Part shown: positions 18,243 to 28,318 of the stretch, one piece after another
Numbering within the stretch: the stretch's first letter is position 1
Layout of the letters: each line of letters begins with the position of its first letter
Notes under the pieces: generated by a model
What the model was told of the DNA's origin: nothing
Databases searched by the model: none
Seen by the model: only the letters and a program-made list of their open reading frames with translations
DNA from: Chitinophaga niabensis
Lineage (GTDB): Bacteria > Bacteroidota > Bacteroidia > Chitinophagales > Chitinophagaceae
Length of the DNA: 64,000 nt
Direction: 5' to 3'
Assembly (NCBI RefSeq): GCF_900129465.1
Contig: NZ_FSRA01000002.1
Coordinates: 496,001-560,000, forward strand
Made by a program: the position numbers and the translations under genes

Positions 18243-19193
18243 ATGACATCGCAACAATGGACGTACATCGTTTTTGGTATTGTTATCGTCTTGGCCCTTA
18301 TTTTCGACCTTGGATTGCTTAGTAAAAAAGGAGAAACCGTCTCCATAAAAAAAGCATTAGTCCAAACTTCATTCTGGGTTGCCCTGTCACTTGGCTTCTT
18401 CGCATTTGTATGGTATGAAGATGGCAGCCGCTTAGCGGTTGAATATCTGAGTGCCTACTTAATGGAATGGTCTTTGTCTATCGACAACATTTTTGTTTTC
18501 ATCCTTATTTTCGGTTTCTTCAAGATCAAAGAAACAAGTTATGCCCGGGTACTGTTGATCGGTATCCTCATGGCCATTGTTTTCCGCGCCATCTTTATTA
18601 CAGTGGGTGTGGCCCTTATCGCACAATTCGGCTGGATCCTCTATGTGTTCGGCGCCATCCTGGTTTACACAGGTGTTAAAATGTTCATCGTAGATCAGCA
18701 CGAAGAATTTAAACCGGAAGAAAACTTTGCCTACCGCTTTATGCAGAAGTACATGCGTATCTCTCACCAGGAGCCCAATGGCAGATTTACAATAAAACAC
18801 AATGGCAAAATATACCTCACCACACTTTCCGTAGTGGTAGTAATGCTGGCTGTAACAGATATCATCTTTGCATTGGATTCCATCCCCGCGGTTTTTGCGA
18901 TCTCAAAAGAACCACTGGTGGTGTACACATCCAACATCTTTGCCGTACTGGGTTTGCGCTCACTGTTCTTCCTGCTGCGTGGTGCAGTGGATAAGTTCGA
19001 TTACCTGCAACAGGGCATCGCGATCGTACTGGTGTTCATCGGTTTGAAGATGCTTGCGGAGATCGTCAACTTCCATTTACCGGTATGGGTATCGCTGGTA
19101 GTGATCGTAGCCTGCCTGGCAGGGTCTATCGTTTACTCCATTTATCACGACAAAAAATTACCTGTTAAGCCTGAGGGCGAGTTCGAAAAATAG
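18243..19193 (+). CDS. TerC family integral membrane protein
   Basis: A 316-residue protein with about nine membrane segments. TerC proteins carry conserved acidic residues in the membrane, seen here as MEWSLSIDNIFVF and, in the second repeat, DIIFALDSIPAVFAIS. The family is linked to tellurium resistance and to metal (manganese) handling during protein secretion. The start at 18243 (MTSQQWTYIVFG) follows a -7 element. It ends just before a perfect 13-bp terminator stem. Confidence 0.93.
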   Translation: MTSQQWTYIVFGIVIVLALIFDLGLLSKKGETVSIKKALVQTSFWVALSLGFFAFVWYEDGSRLAVEYLSAYLMEWSLSIDNIFVFILIFGFFKIKETSYARVLLIGILMAIVFRAIFITVGVALIAQFGWILYVFGAILVYTGVKMFIVDQHEEFKPEENFAYRFMQKYMRISHQEPNGRFTIKHNGKIYLTTLSVVVVMLAVTDIIFALDSIPAVFAISKEPLVVYTSNIFAVLGLRSLFFLLRGAVDKFDYLQQGIAIVLVFIGLKMLAEIVNFHLPVWVSLVVIVACLAGSIVYSIYHDKKLPVKPEGEFEK

Positions 19194-19200
19194 TTGATCC

Positions 19201-19240
19201 GAAAGCGTTCAGGAGTAGAGTCCCTGAACGCTTTCCTTTT
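19201..19240 (+). terminator. Terminator after the terC-like gene
   Basis: A perfect 13-bp stem (gaaagcgttcagg / cctgaacgctttc) with a 9-base loop and a T-rich tail, 7 bp after the stop codon. Confidence 0.9.
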
Positions 19241-19260
19241 ATATAAAAAACCATATAAAG

Positions 19261-21750
19261 TTGTATACAGCAGAAAGTATCAGCAAGATCCTTAAGGGGG
19301 AATTGCTGCAACAGACCGGGAATGCGGAGATAGAACATATTTTGCTGGACAGTCGCAAATTGCTTATTCCAGAAACCTCATTGTTCATCCCCCTTGTTAG
19401 CGAAAGACGAAATGCCCACCAGTACATAGACGAAATGTACCAGAAAGGCGTCAGTAATTTCGTGGTCAGTGAACCTATGTCCACTGCCCAATATCCAAAA
19501 GCCAACATCATCCTGGTGAAGAATTCTCTCCAGGCGCTGCATACGTTGGTAGCATATCACCGCCATCAGTTCCAGATACCCGTAATAGGTATCACGGGCA
19601 GTAATGGTAAAACCATCGTAAAAGAATGGCTGTTCCAGTTACTGGAAAAAGATTACAACATCGTACGCAGCCCTAAAAGCTATAATTCGCAGATCGGTGT
19701 ACCACTCTCCGTGTGGCAAATGAAACCGGAGAACCAGATGGCTATTTTCGAAGCTGGCATTTCCCAACCCGGTGAAATGGTGAACCTCGAAAAGATCATC
19801 CGCCCCACCATTGGTATTTTCACCAATATCGGCGAAGCGCATAACGAAGGGTTCCTCAACATCCGGCAAAAGGTGAATGAAAAGCTCATCCTCTTTATGA
19901 AGAGTGATGTGCTCATCTATTGCAAAGATTACCTGGCCCTCAATGAATGCGTGAACAATTTCCATAACCTCGTAGGGAAAAGGGAAATTGATAACGATCT
20001 GCAGCTCCTCACCTGGAGCCGCAAAACAGATGCAGACCTCCGGATAATCGGGGTAGACAAAAATGATAATCACACCCGCATAGATGCGTTGTACAAACAG
20101 GAACCGCTCTTCATCCGCATCCCTTTTGTAGACGAAGGCTCCATTGAAAATGCCATTCATTGCTGGGCACTCATGCTCTACCTGGGTAAATCACAGGCGG
20201 TGATCCAGGAACGCATGAACCTCTTAGGCAATATTGCCATGCGCCTGGAAATGAAACAAGGCATCAACAACAGCACCATCATTAACGACAGTTATAATTC
20301 TGATCTTGGCTCCCTGGCCATAGCCCTCGAATTCCTCCAACAACAACGCCAGCATCCGCAACGCACCGTGATCCTCAGCGACATTTTGCAAAGCGGGAAA
20401 AGCGAAGGTTCGCTGTATGAGGAAGTAGCCGGCATGCTGGAAAAGAAAGGCATTCAGAAGCTGATCGGTATCGGCAAAAATATTTCCCGGGAAAAACAAA
20501 GCTTCTCTAAAATAAAGAGCAGCTTCTACCCCACCACGGAAGATTTCCTGAAAGAAGTGAACCCTGCAGATTTCCAGAATGAGTCCATCCTCGTGAAAGG
20601 TGCGCGGGTCTTCAAGTTTGAACGCATCGGTAAATTACTGGAACAAAAAGCGCATCAAACCATCCTCGAAATAAATCTGAGCGCTATCGCCCATAACGTA
20701 AAACAATACCAGGCCTTGTTAAAACCCGGTATTAAGTTAATGGCTATGGTAAAAGCATTCTCCTATGGCAGCGGAAGTTTTGAGATTGCAAGCCTGCTGC
20801 AGTTCCACGGTGTAGATTACCTCGCAGTGGCGTATGCAGATGAAGGGGTTGAACTCCGCCGGGCCGGAATTACCCTGCCTATTATGGTGATGAACCCGGA
20901 ACCCAGCACTTTTGATGCTATCCTGCAATGGAACCTGGAACCTGAATTATATTCCATGCACATCCTCGAACAGTTTGAGGAAGTAGTTCGGTATGCGAAT
21001 AAAACAGATTATCCTGTACATATTAAACTGGATACCGGCATGCACCGCCTGGGATTTGAACAGGCGGACCTGGATCAGTTAGCTATCCGGTTGAAAGAAG
21101 ATGGTTTATTCAAAGTACAATCCATTTTCAGTCACCTTGCAGGAAGTGAAGACCCTGCCATGGATGCCTTTACACGTAAGCAGGCACAGCTTTTCACGCA
21201 AATGAGCGCATTATTACAGCAGCAGCTGGGTTATGCAGTGATCCGCCATATTGCCAACAGCGCTGCTATCCATCGCCACCCGGACCTGCAGCTGGATATG
21301 GTACGGCTGGGTATTGGAATGTATGGCGTAGATAGTACCTCTTTCCAGGATAAACTGCGGAATGTCAGCACCCTGAAAACTACGGTGGCACAGCTCAAAC
21401 GCATACCGGCAGGGGATACTGTGGGATATGGCGGAAAGTGGAAAGCAAAAGTCCCTTCCCTCATCGCCACCGTTCGTATAGGCTATGCAGATGGATACGA
21501 CAGGAAGCTGGGTAACGGAAATGGTAAAATGATGATCCGCACAAAGTTAGCACCTGTTATCGGCGTGGTGGCCATGGATATGTTAATGCTCGATGTTACA
21601 CATATCGCTGATGTTCAGGAAGGTGATGAAGTGATTGTGTTTGGCGAAGAACTGACCGTACAGCAATTGGCTAAATGGGCGGATACTATTCCCTACGAAA
21701 TACTCACCGGAATTTCACAAAGAGTGAAAAGGGTATACTTCCAGGAATAA
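19261..21750 (+). CDS. Bifunctional MurF ligase / alanine racemase
   Basis: A fusion common in Bacteroidota. The first half (about 1-455) is a MurF-like ligase: HILLDSRKLLIPETSLFIPL, ATP loop VIGITGSNGKTIVKEW, FTNIGEAHNEGF and INDSYNSDLGSLAIAL. The second half (about 465-829) is an alanine racemase making D-alanine: the PLP lysine lies in IKLMAMVKAFSYGSG, the catalytic tyrosine region is ATVRIGYADGYDRKLGNG and the final part VVAMDMLMLDVT. The gene has no ATG near its 5' end; a TTG at 19261 is the only good start I see. A separate murF occurs at 12.1 kb, so this MurF half may be non-catalytic or regulatory. Confidence 0.92.
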   Translation: MYTAESISKILKGELLQQTGNAEIEHILLDSRKLLIPETSLFIPLVSERRNAHQYIDEMYQKGVSNFVVSEPMSTAQYPKANIILVKNSLQALHTLVAYHRHQFQIPVIGITGSNGKTIVKEWLFQLLEKDYNIVRSPKSYNSQIGVPLSVWQMKPENQMAIFEAGISQPGEMVNLEKIIRPTIGIFTNIGEAHNEGFLNIRQKVNEKLILFMKSDVLIYCKDYLALNECVNNFHNLVGKREIDNDLQLLTWSRKTDADLRIIGVDKNDNHTRIDALYKQEPLFIRIPFVDEGSIENAIHCWALMLYLGKSQAVIQERMNLLGNIAMRLEMKQGINNSTIINDSYNSDLGSLAIALEFLQQQRQHPQRTVILSDILQSGKSEGSLYEEVAGMLEKKGIQKLIGIGKNISREKQSFSKIKSSFYPTTEDFLKEVNPADFQNESILVKGARVFKFERIGKLLEQKAHQTILEINLSAIAHNVKQYQALLKPGIKLMAMVKAFSYGSGSFEIASLLQFHGVDYLAVAYADEGVELRRAGITLPIMVMNPEPSTFDAILQWNLEPELYSMHILEQFEEVVRYANKTDYPVHIKLDTGMHRLGFEQADLDQLAIRLKEDGLFKVQSIFSHLAGSEDPAMDAFTRKQAQLFTQMSALLQQQLGYAVIRHIANSAAIHRHPDLQLDMVRLGIGMYGVDSTSFQDKLRNVSTLKTTVAQLKRIPAGDTVGYGGKWKAKVPSLIATVRIGYADGYDRKLGNGNGKMMIRTKLAPVIGVVAMDMLMLDVTHIADVQEGDEVIVFGEELTVQQLAKWADTIPYEILTGISQRVKRVYFQE

Positions 21751-21792
21751 AAATCATAACATGTTACTGTTATCATCTTTCAAATAATACGT

Positions 21793-21800
21793 TATTTTTG
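21793..21800 (+). promoter_or_regulatory. -7 element (TATTTTTG) of lspA
   Basis: Match to TAnnTTTG lying 16 bp before the TTG at 21816. It argues for the short form of LspA rather than a longer frame that overlaps the alanine racemase gene. Confidence 0.4.
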
Positions 21801-21815
21801 AGAAAACTTGAAATT

Positions 21816-22484
21816 TTGAAATACCGTCACGTTGTCTTTATCGTAGTACTGATCCTTCTGGTTGACCAGGTGTTGAAGTTTTGGATCAAAACCAATATGA
21901 CCATTGCGGAGCAATTCGCTGTTATACCCAATTTTTTCTACATCCATTTCATCGAAAATGAAGGGATGGCCTATGGCCTGAAGTTTGGCGGAGAATTTGG
22001 CAAAATTGCCCTTACCCTCTTCCGCCTGGTAGCTGTGGTACTTGGTTTCATCTACATGAAAAAATTAGTGAAAGAGCAATATCACAAAGGTTTACTGATC
22101 TGTGGCGCGCTGATCCTAGCCGGAGCTGCGGGAAACCTGATAGATAGTATGTTCTACGGCCTGATATTTTCAGAAAGCACCCGTTACGAATTAGCACAAT
22201 TCCTGCCCGCTGGCGGTGGTTATGGCACTTTTCTACATGGCAACGTAGTAGATATGCTCTATTTCCCCATTTTTGACGGCACTTTCCCTAAATGGGTACC
22301 TATCTGGGGCGGCGAACATTTCATTTTTTTCCGCCCTGTATTTAATATAGCAGATGCTGCCATCTCCGTAGGAGTGATCACCATTCTGCTTTTCCAGAAA
22401 AGATTCCTGCATAAGAAAGCAGATGACGCCGCGCCTTCCATTGAAACCGGCGCCGTAGTAGACGATCGGCAACAGGTAATGTAA
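21816..22484 (+). CDS. lspA: Signal peptidase II (prolipoprotein signal peptidase)
   Basis: Cleaves the signal peptides of lipoproteins in the inner membrane. Four membrane segments are evident, the first in HVVFIVVLILLVDQVLKFW. The two catalytic aspartates lie in AGNLIDSMFYG and FNIADAAISVGV. I place the start at a TTG codon at 21816 (LKYRHVVF), which follows a promoter element; there is no ATG here. The 222 residues include an insertion before the second aspartate that is normal for Bacteroidota. Many lipoproteins in this window would be its substrates. Confidence 0.9.
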   Translation: MKYRHVVFIVVLILLVDQVLKFWIKTNMTIAEQFAVIPNFFYIHFIENEGMAYGLKFGGEFGKIALTLFRLVAVVLGFIYMKKLVKEQYHKGLLICGALILAGAAGNLIDSMFYGLIFSESTRYELAQFLPAGGGYGTFLHGNVVDMLYFPIFDGTFPKWVPIWGGEHFIFFRPVFNIADAAISVGVITILLFQKRFLHKKADDAAPSIETGAVVDDRQQVM

Positions 22485-22493
22485 TTATACAGG

Positions 22494-22522
22494 GAGGCGC
22501 TTTAACGAGCGCCTCTTTTTTT
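22494..22522 (+). terminator. Terminator after lspA
   Basis: Stem gaggcgct / agcgcctc with a 6-base loop and a run of eight T, 9 bp after the stop. Confidence 0.85.
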
Positions 22523-22683
22523 GCTCATTGGGAACCAGCATATGGTTCTTTTTTCAGCCGCCGTTGTGTCACTCACTTCATATTTTTGTTCGCTGTTCAG
22601 CTAATCAGGTATCCCCACTGCTAAAGGTCCGCACCATATAAAAAGGCATCACACAGCATTTAGGCACCTTATTCCAAAAAAAC

Positions 22684-22714
22684 TTGCAAATTCCGTATTC
22701 TCATTTTACATTTG
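22684..22714 (+). promoter_or_regulatory. Promoter of the TonB-dependent receptor gene
   Basis: TTG at 22684-22686 and TACATTTG at 22707-22714, 20 bp apart: a complete Bacteroidota promoter, about 50 bp before the ATG at 22765. Confidence 0.55.
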
Positions 22715-22764
22715 TCCACCAATTCTATAGACTAATAGGATTGGTATATCAAATGTCAATCAAT

Positions 22765-25630
22765 ATGAAAATTAAGCGTTATACCCTTAGATCTACTTTA
22801 CTATTATCCCTCTTACTCTTCACTGCAGCAGCTTTTGCGCAGGAAAGCAGCATCGTACAGATCACCGGCCAGGTAAAAGACCAGAATTCCGGAGAAACCC
22901 TTCCTGGTGTAAGCATCCAGATCAAAGGAACCATTTCCGGCACAACTACAGACAGTAAAGGTGTTTTCACACTTAAAACAAGGTTGAAATTCCCATTCAC
23001 ACTGGTGTTCTCCAGCCTTGGTTTCTCTCCGCAGGAGTTTGAAGTGAAAAACACCACTTCCCGTATAGACATCTCCCTGGCTACTCAAACCCTGCTGGGC
23101 AAAGAGGTTGTAGTAACCGCTTCCCGTGTGGAAGAACAGGCACTCAGATCGCCCGTAGCCATTGAGAAACTGGACATTCGTACCATCAAAGAATCACCCG
23201 CTCCCAGCTTCTATGATGCATTGGAAAATGTGAAAGGTGTGCAGATGACTACCTCCAGCCTTACCTTCAAAGTGCCTAATACACGCGGTTTCAACATCCC
23301 CAATAACTTCAGGTTCATGCAGCTGGTAGATGGTGTGGATATGCAGGCAGCTACTTTAGGTGTTCCATTAGGTAATGCTATCGGCCCAACAGAACTGGAT
23401 ATTGCCAGCGTGGAAATCACTCCCGGCGCAGCTTCCGCACTGTATGGTATGAACGCTATCAACGGTATGGCCAACCTTCAGACTAAAAAGTCCATTCCTC
23501 TATAAAGGCCTCAGCGTATATCAAAAAATAGGTGTGAACCATGTGGACGGCATTGATGCAGATCCAAGTGTATTAACAGAGACGGCTATCCGTTATGCAC
23601 AATCCTTCCGCGATCGCTTTGCATTCAAAGTGAATGTAAGTTATCTCCGCGGAACAGACTGGCGTTCCAGCACAGCAACAGATCAGAATGCTGCAGCCAA
23701 CTCCCGCTTTCCTGCATTGAACGGAGCCGCTAATAATCCTGCATACGATGCATGGAATAAATATGGCGATGAAAATAATAACAACGTTTCCGTAGCCGTA
23801 CAACTGAATGGCAAAACAGAAACTTTCAATGTACGCCGTACGGGTTACTGGGAAAAAGATCTTGCCAACCCCATCGTTGAAAACATCAAATTTGATGCGG
23901 GTTTATATTGGAGATTAGGTTCCAAAGCAGAACTCTCCTACACATACCGCCGCGGCCAGATGGATGGCCTTTTCCAACGTGGTAACAAGATCCAGCTGAA
24001 CGATGTAGTTGTACAGAATCACAAACTGGAATTAAAAGGCGCCGATTATTTTATCCGTGGATATATCTCCCTTGAAAATACGGGGGACTCTTACAACCTG
24101 AAACCACTAACAGATAATCTTGATCTCACCAATAAATCCAACAATGCCTGGAGAGATGCTTTCAGGGCTAAACTGCAAACAGAGATCAATGCAGGAACAG
24201 AACTCGCAGAAGCTATGCGCCTTGCCCGCGGAGTAGCAGATCAGGGAAGGGTACAACCCGGCACCCCTGAATTCAATGCGCTGAAAAATACCATCATCGG
24301 TATCAATAACTGGGACCATGCAAGTGCGGTAGCCGGAGCTCCTGCAACCGGCGGTGCCTGGCTGGACCAGCATAGCCGCGTATATCATGTGGATGCACAA
24401 TGGGACCTCAGCAAAAGAGTGAACATCTTTAACCTGCTCGTTGGTTTGGATGGCCGTATCTATGAAGTAATTCCTGATGGCAACAACTTCGTGGATTTCA
24501 GCAAACCACTGGATAAACGTACAGAACCCGGAGGAAAAAATGTATACTATAAAAAATACGGCGGCTTTGCACAGATCAGTAAAACCTTCTTTAACGAAAA
24601 ACTGAAGCTGGTGGGTTCCATCCGCCTTGACCATAATACGGAATTCGATCCCAAGATCAATCCGAGGATCGCTGTTGTATATACAGCCGCGGAGAAACAT
24701 AATTTCCGCGCATCCTGGCAGAATGGTTTCCGCTTCCCTGCACTGTTTGAAGCATTGTCTTTCGTAAATAACGGCAACGTTAGAAGGGTGGGCGGTCTTG
24801 CCTATATTAATGAAGGCCTGGGTTACCTGGAAAATTCCTACACCCTCGCCTCCATCAATACCTTCAACAATGCAGTGAATAAAGATGTGGCAGATGGCTT
24901 AACTGCAAATAATGCAGCGATCAAAAACAAAGCATTACTGGAAGTTACCAACCTCTCCCCTACCCGCCCTGAAAGGATCAACTCTTTTGAAGTGGGTTAC
25001 CGTAGCGTATTGCTGGGCCACAAGATTGTAGTGGATGCAGACGCATACTACAACCGCTATGATGGCTTCCTGGGCCAGGTGGAAGTAGCGGCGCCCTCTA
25101 CCGGAAAAGTAGGTTCGGATGAAGCAGTGATAGATATGCTGGCAGCTAACCGTACCAAGCAAACGCGCTATCGGGTATATACCAATGCCAAACAAACATA
25201 TGATAACTACGGCGCCTCCCTTGGCCTAACCTATAACTTCTATAAAAAATGGACAGTGGCAGGTAACCTGAATTACAATGCTATTGTAGAGAATAAACAA
25301 AAAGACGTATTCGCTACCGGCTTCAATACCCCCGACTGGGTATCCAACATTTCCATCGGTAACCGCGAGTTACTCAAAAACTTCGGTTTCAATGTGGTAT
25401 GGAGATGGCAAAATACCTTCTATTGGGAGAGCCCGCTGGCAAATGGAGATGTGCCTGCCTACAGTACAGTGGATGCACAGGTGAATTACCGTTTCCCCAA
25501 ACTTAAATCCACTGTTAAACTGGGCGGATCTAACCTCCTCAATAACAGGTACATTCAATATGCAGCCGGACCAAACATTGGTGCATTATACTATGCAGCC
25601 ATCACCGTGGAAGGTCTGCTTACCAAATAA
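22765..25630 (+). pseudogene. TonB-dependent outer membrane receptor interrupted by a frameshift
   Basis: Two reading frames together make one TonB-dependent receptor of about 950 residues. The first (to 23505) has a signal peptide ending AAAFAQE, a carboxypeptidase-like regulatory domain (ITGQVKDQNSGETLPGVSI) and the plug domain through ASALYGMNAINGMANL. It stops at a TAA right after KKSIPL. The second frame resumes at FLYKGLSVYQKIGVNHVDG (from about 23495) without a gap and runs to a barrel end at 25630. The frames differ by one base, so a +1 or -2 change near 23490-23497 has broken the gene, unless it is a sequencing error. Downstream SusD is lacking, so this is the single-receptor type, perhaps for a siderophore or vitamin; the substrate cannot be told. 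Confidence 0.82.
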
Positions 25631-25714
25631 TTGCCCCACTGCTATCCAATAGCAATGGCGGCCAACGGGATCCTAACCATGGAAACCCAGATCGAAGACC
25701 ACCATTATCAACCA

Positions 25715-25750
25715 GACGGAGGCCCTTTCAGCAGGCCTCCGTCATTTTTA
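25715..25750 (+). terminator. Terminator after the TonB-dependent receptor
   Basis: A perfect 10-bp stem (gacggaggcc / ggcctccgtc) with a 9-base loop and a T run. Confidence 0.85.
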
Positions 25751-25836
25751 AAAAGGACTACAAGATATTTGGATATACCAGGGATTAAACCTATTTTTAG
25801 TCCACAATTCCCGTAGACTATATTACTTTATAATTT

Positions 25837-26808
25837 ATGTCGCATAACGAGGTGATCGATAAGGTTGAGCAACGCGTAGCTACCGTTGAAACACAGAAGG
25901 TGCTGATTGACCTCGTAAATGAGGACAATAAAAAGCAGCACTGGATCTGGGTGCTCATTGGCGTTTCTATAGTGGTGGTGGCTGCAGGTCTCTACTTCAC
26001 TTATAATTATGGCATCTCCCTGGATGCTCAAAACCGTATCACCGATTTTACGAAAAGCGTTTTCACGGAAAAGCTCCTCTTTTTTATGGGAGTGGGCCTC
26101 ATGGCACAGATGATAGACGGTGCGCTGGGCATGGCTTACGGAGCCACTTCTTCCTCTCTCTTATTAGGCTTGGGCGTATCACCCGCTATGACGAGTACCA
26201 GTGTACACGTAGCAGAAGTTTTCACAACCGGTGCTTCTGGTATTGCGCACTTTAAACTGGGCAACGTTAATAAGAAATTATTCCTGCATTTACTGATCCC
26301 CGGTATGATCGGAGCCGTAATAGGAGCCTATCTCCTGTCGGACAAAATAGATGGTAATATCATCAAGCCCTTCATGAGCGCTTATCTCATGATCCTGGGG
26401 GTATTGATCTTACGTAAAGCTTTACAGCGGAACAAACCCAAAAGCAAAACCCGCAGACTGGGTCCCCTGGCTTTCTTCGGCGGATTCATGGATGCAATTG
26501 GCGGTGGCGGCTGGGGCCCTATTGTTACTTCTACCCTTTTGAGTAAAGGCCGTACGGTGAACTATACCATCGGCTCCGTGAATGCTGCAGAGTTTTTTAT
26601 CTCTGTTTCCAGTGCAGGGACTTTCCTTTTATTCAATGGTATTGATAGCTGGCAGGTGATCATCGGATTGATACTGGGTGGTGTGATCGCTTCTCCTTTT
26701 GCAGCAGTGCTGGTAAAGAAAATGAAGCGGAAGCCTCTCATGATCATGGTAGGCGTGCTGGTAATAGCCATGAGCATCAGAACAATTGTACTGGTGTTCT
26801 GGAAATGA
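25837..26808 (+). CDS. TauE/SafE family sulfite/anion exporter
   Basis: A 323-residue membrane protein. After a cytoplasmic N-terminus and one anchor (WVLIGVSIVVVAAGLYF) comes the TauE/SafE core with the two inverted repeats: QMIDGALGMAYGATSSSLLL and the second repeat FFGGFMDAIGGGGWGPIVTS. Members move sulfite, organosulfonates or other anions across the inner membrane; the substrate here is unknown. A bidirectional hairpin separates it from convergent fumC. Confidence 0.9.
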   Translation: MSHNEVIDKVEQRVATVETQKVLIDLVNEDNKKQHWIWVLIGVSIVVVAAGLYFTYNYGISLDAQNRITDFTKSVFTEKLLFFMGVGLMAQMIDGALGMAYGATSSSLLLGLGVSPAMTSTSVHVAEVFTTGASGIAHFKLGNVNKKLFLHLLIPGMIGAVIGAYLLSDKIDGNIIKPFMSAYLMILGVLILRKALQRNKPKSKTRRLGPLAFFGGFMDAIGGGGWGPIVTSTLLSKGRTVNYTIGSVNAAEFFISVSSAGTFLLFNGIDSWQVIIGLILGGVIASPFAAVLVKKMKRKPLMIMVGVLVIAMSIRTIVLVFWK

Positions 26809-26838
26809 TGAAACTGTTTTAGAATTGCTTGCATAAAA

Positions 26839-26868
26839 AAAGCGTCCGATCATTATGATGGACGCTTT
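26839..26868. terminator. Bidirectional terminator between tauE-like gene and fumC
   Basis: A 9-bp stem (aaagcgtcc / ggacgcttt) with further pairs in the loop, with A run on one side and T run on the other. It can serve both converging genes. Confidence 0.85.
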
Positions 26869-26889
26869 TTATTTTATAAGATATCATTC

Positions 26890-28287
26890 TCAGATCTTAC
26901 CTACCATCTTGCTGGGATCTACCCAGGCATCAAACTCTTCCGCCGTCACATAACCTAACTTCACCGCCATTTCTTTCAGGGTAGTGCCTTCCTTATGCGC
27001 AGTCTGTGCAATTTCAGCAGCTTTGTAATAACCGATCTTTGTATTCAGAGAGGTTACCAGCATCAGGGAATTATCCACGTGCTTTTTGATGTTTGCTTCG
27101 ATAGGCGCCAGTCCTTCTGCACATTTATCATTAAAGCTTACACAACCATCACCCAGCAAACGTGCAGAATGCAGGAAGTTATAGATCATCATTGGTTTGA
27201 AAACGTTCAATTCAAAATGGCCGGTAGCACCGCCTACACTGATCGCTACATCATTACCCATTACTTGTGCAGCAATCATTGTTAACGCTTCACACTGTGT
27301 TGGATTCACTTTACCCGGCATGATGGAAGAACCCGGTTCATTATCAGGGATATGCAGTTCACCAATACCGGAACGTGGGCCGGAGCTTAACATCCTGATA
27401 TCATTGGCAATCTTCATCAGGCTCACAGCAACTGTTTTCAAAGCACCATGCGCTTCCACGATCGCATCGTGTGCAGCCAGTGACTCAAATTTATTTTCGG
27501 CAGTGATAAAAGGCAGGCCTGTTAATTCAGCGATCTTCTTCGCTACATTTTCAGAATACCCTTCCGGTGTGTTGATCCCTGTACCCACGGCAGTACCACC
27601 CAATGCCAGTTCGCTCAGGTGAGCCAGGGTATTATTGATAGCACGTAAGCCATGGTCCAGCTGAGATACATAACCACTGATCTCCTGGCCCAGGGTAAGC
27701 GGAGTTGCATCCATAAAGTGTGTACGGCCAATCTTCACCACATGCATGAACTCTTTAGACTTCTTAGCCAAAGTATCACGCAGTTTTTTAATACCGGGGA
27801 TGGTTACTTCCATCAACATCTTATACGCTGCAATGTGCATAGCAGTAGGGAAGGTGTCGTTGGAAGACTGGGATTTATTTACATCATCGTTCGGGTGAAC
27901 GGCTTTTTCTTTATCTGTAAGCTGGCCGCCATTGATCACGTGTGCGCGATAGGCTACCACTTCATTTACATTCATATTGGATTGGGTACCTGAACCGGTC
28001 TGCCAAACCACTAAGGGGAATTCTGCATCCAGTTTACCTTCCAGGATCTCGTCGCAGGCTTTTCCGATCAGTTCTGCCTTTTCTTTCGGCAGCACGCCTG
28101 CTTCCAGGTTAGTGAGGGCTGCCGCTTTTTTCAGGTATGCAAAAGCTTTTATGATCTCTTTAGGCATCTTGTTGATGTCCTGTGCGATCTTGAAATTGTC
28201 GATGGAGCGTTGGGTCTGAGCACCGAAATATGCATTTGCGGGTACTTTCACCTCTCCCATCGTGTCTTTCTCTATCCGATAGTCCAT
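26890..28287 (-). CDS. fumC: Class II fumarate hydratase
   Basis: Hydrates fumarate to malate in the TCA cycle without an iron-sulfur cluster. The 465-residue protein shows WQTGSGTQSNMNVNEV, the HPNDDVNKSQSSNDTFPTAM stretch and the family signature GSSIMPGKVNPTQCE with the catalytic serine loop (about residue 318). It is full length and cytoplasmic. Confidence 0.96.
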   Translation of the reverse strand: MDYRIEKDTMGEVKVPANAYFGAQTQRSIDNFKIAQDINKMPKEIIKAFAYLKKAAALTNLEAGVLPKEKAELIGKACDEILEGKLDAEFPLVVWQTGSGTQSNMNVNEVVAYRAHVINGGQLTDKEKAVHPNDDVNKSQSSNDTFPTAMHIAAYKMLMEVTIPGIKKLRDTLAKKSKEFMHVVKIGRTHFMDATPLTLGQEISGYVSQLDHGLRAINNTLAHLSELALGGTAVGTGINTPEGYSENVAKKIAELTGLPFITAENKFESLAAHDAIVEAHGALKTVAVSLMKIANDIRMLSSGPRSGIGELHIPDNEPGSSIMPGKVNPTQCEALTMIAAQVMGNDVAISVGGATGHFELNVFKPMMIYNFLHSARLLGDGCVSFNDKCAEGLAPIEANIKKHVDNSLMLVTSLNTKIGYYKAAEIAQTAHKEGTTLKEMAVKLGYVTAEEFDAWVDPSKMVGKI

Positions 28288-28318
28288 GTTTTAATTTTAA
28301 GGCCACAAAAATAGTCAA

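Noticed and set aside
21675..21815. N-terminal extension of LspA overlapping the alanine racemase gene
   Set aside because: Homology begins only at LKYRHVVF and a promoter element lies inside the extension.
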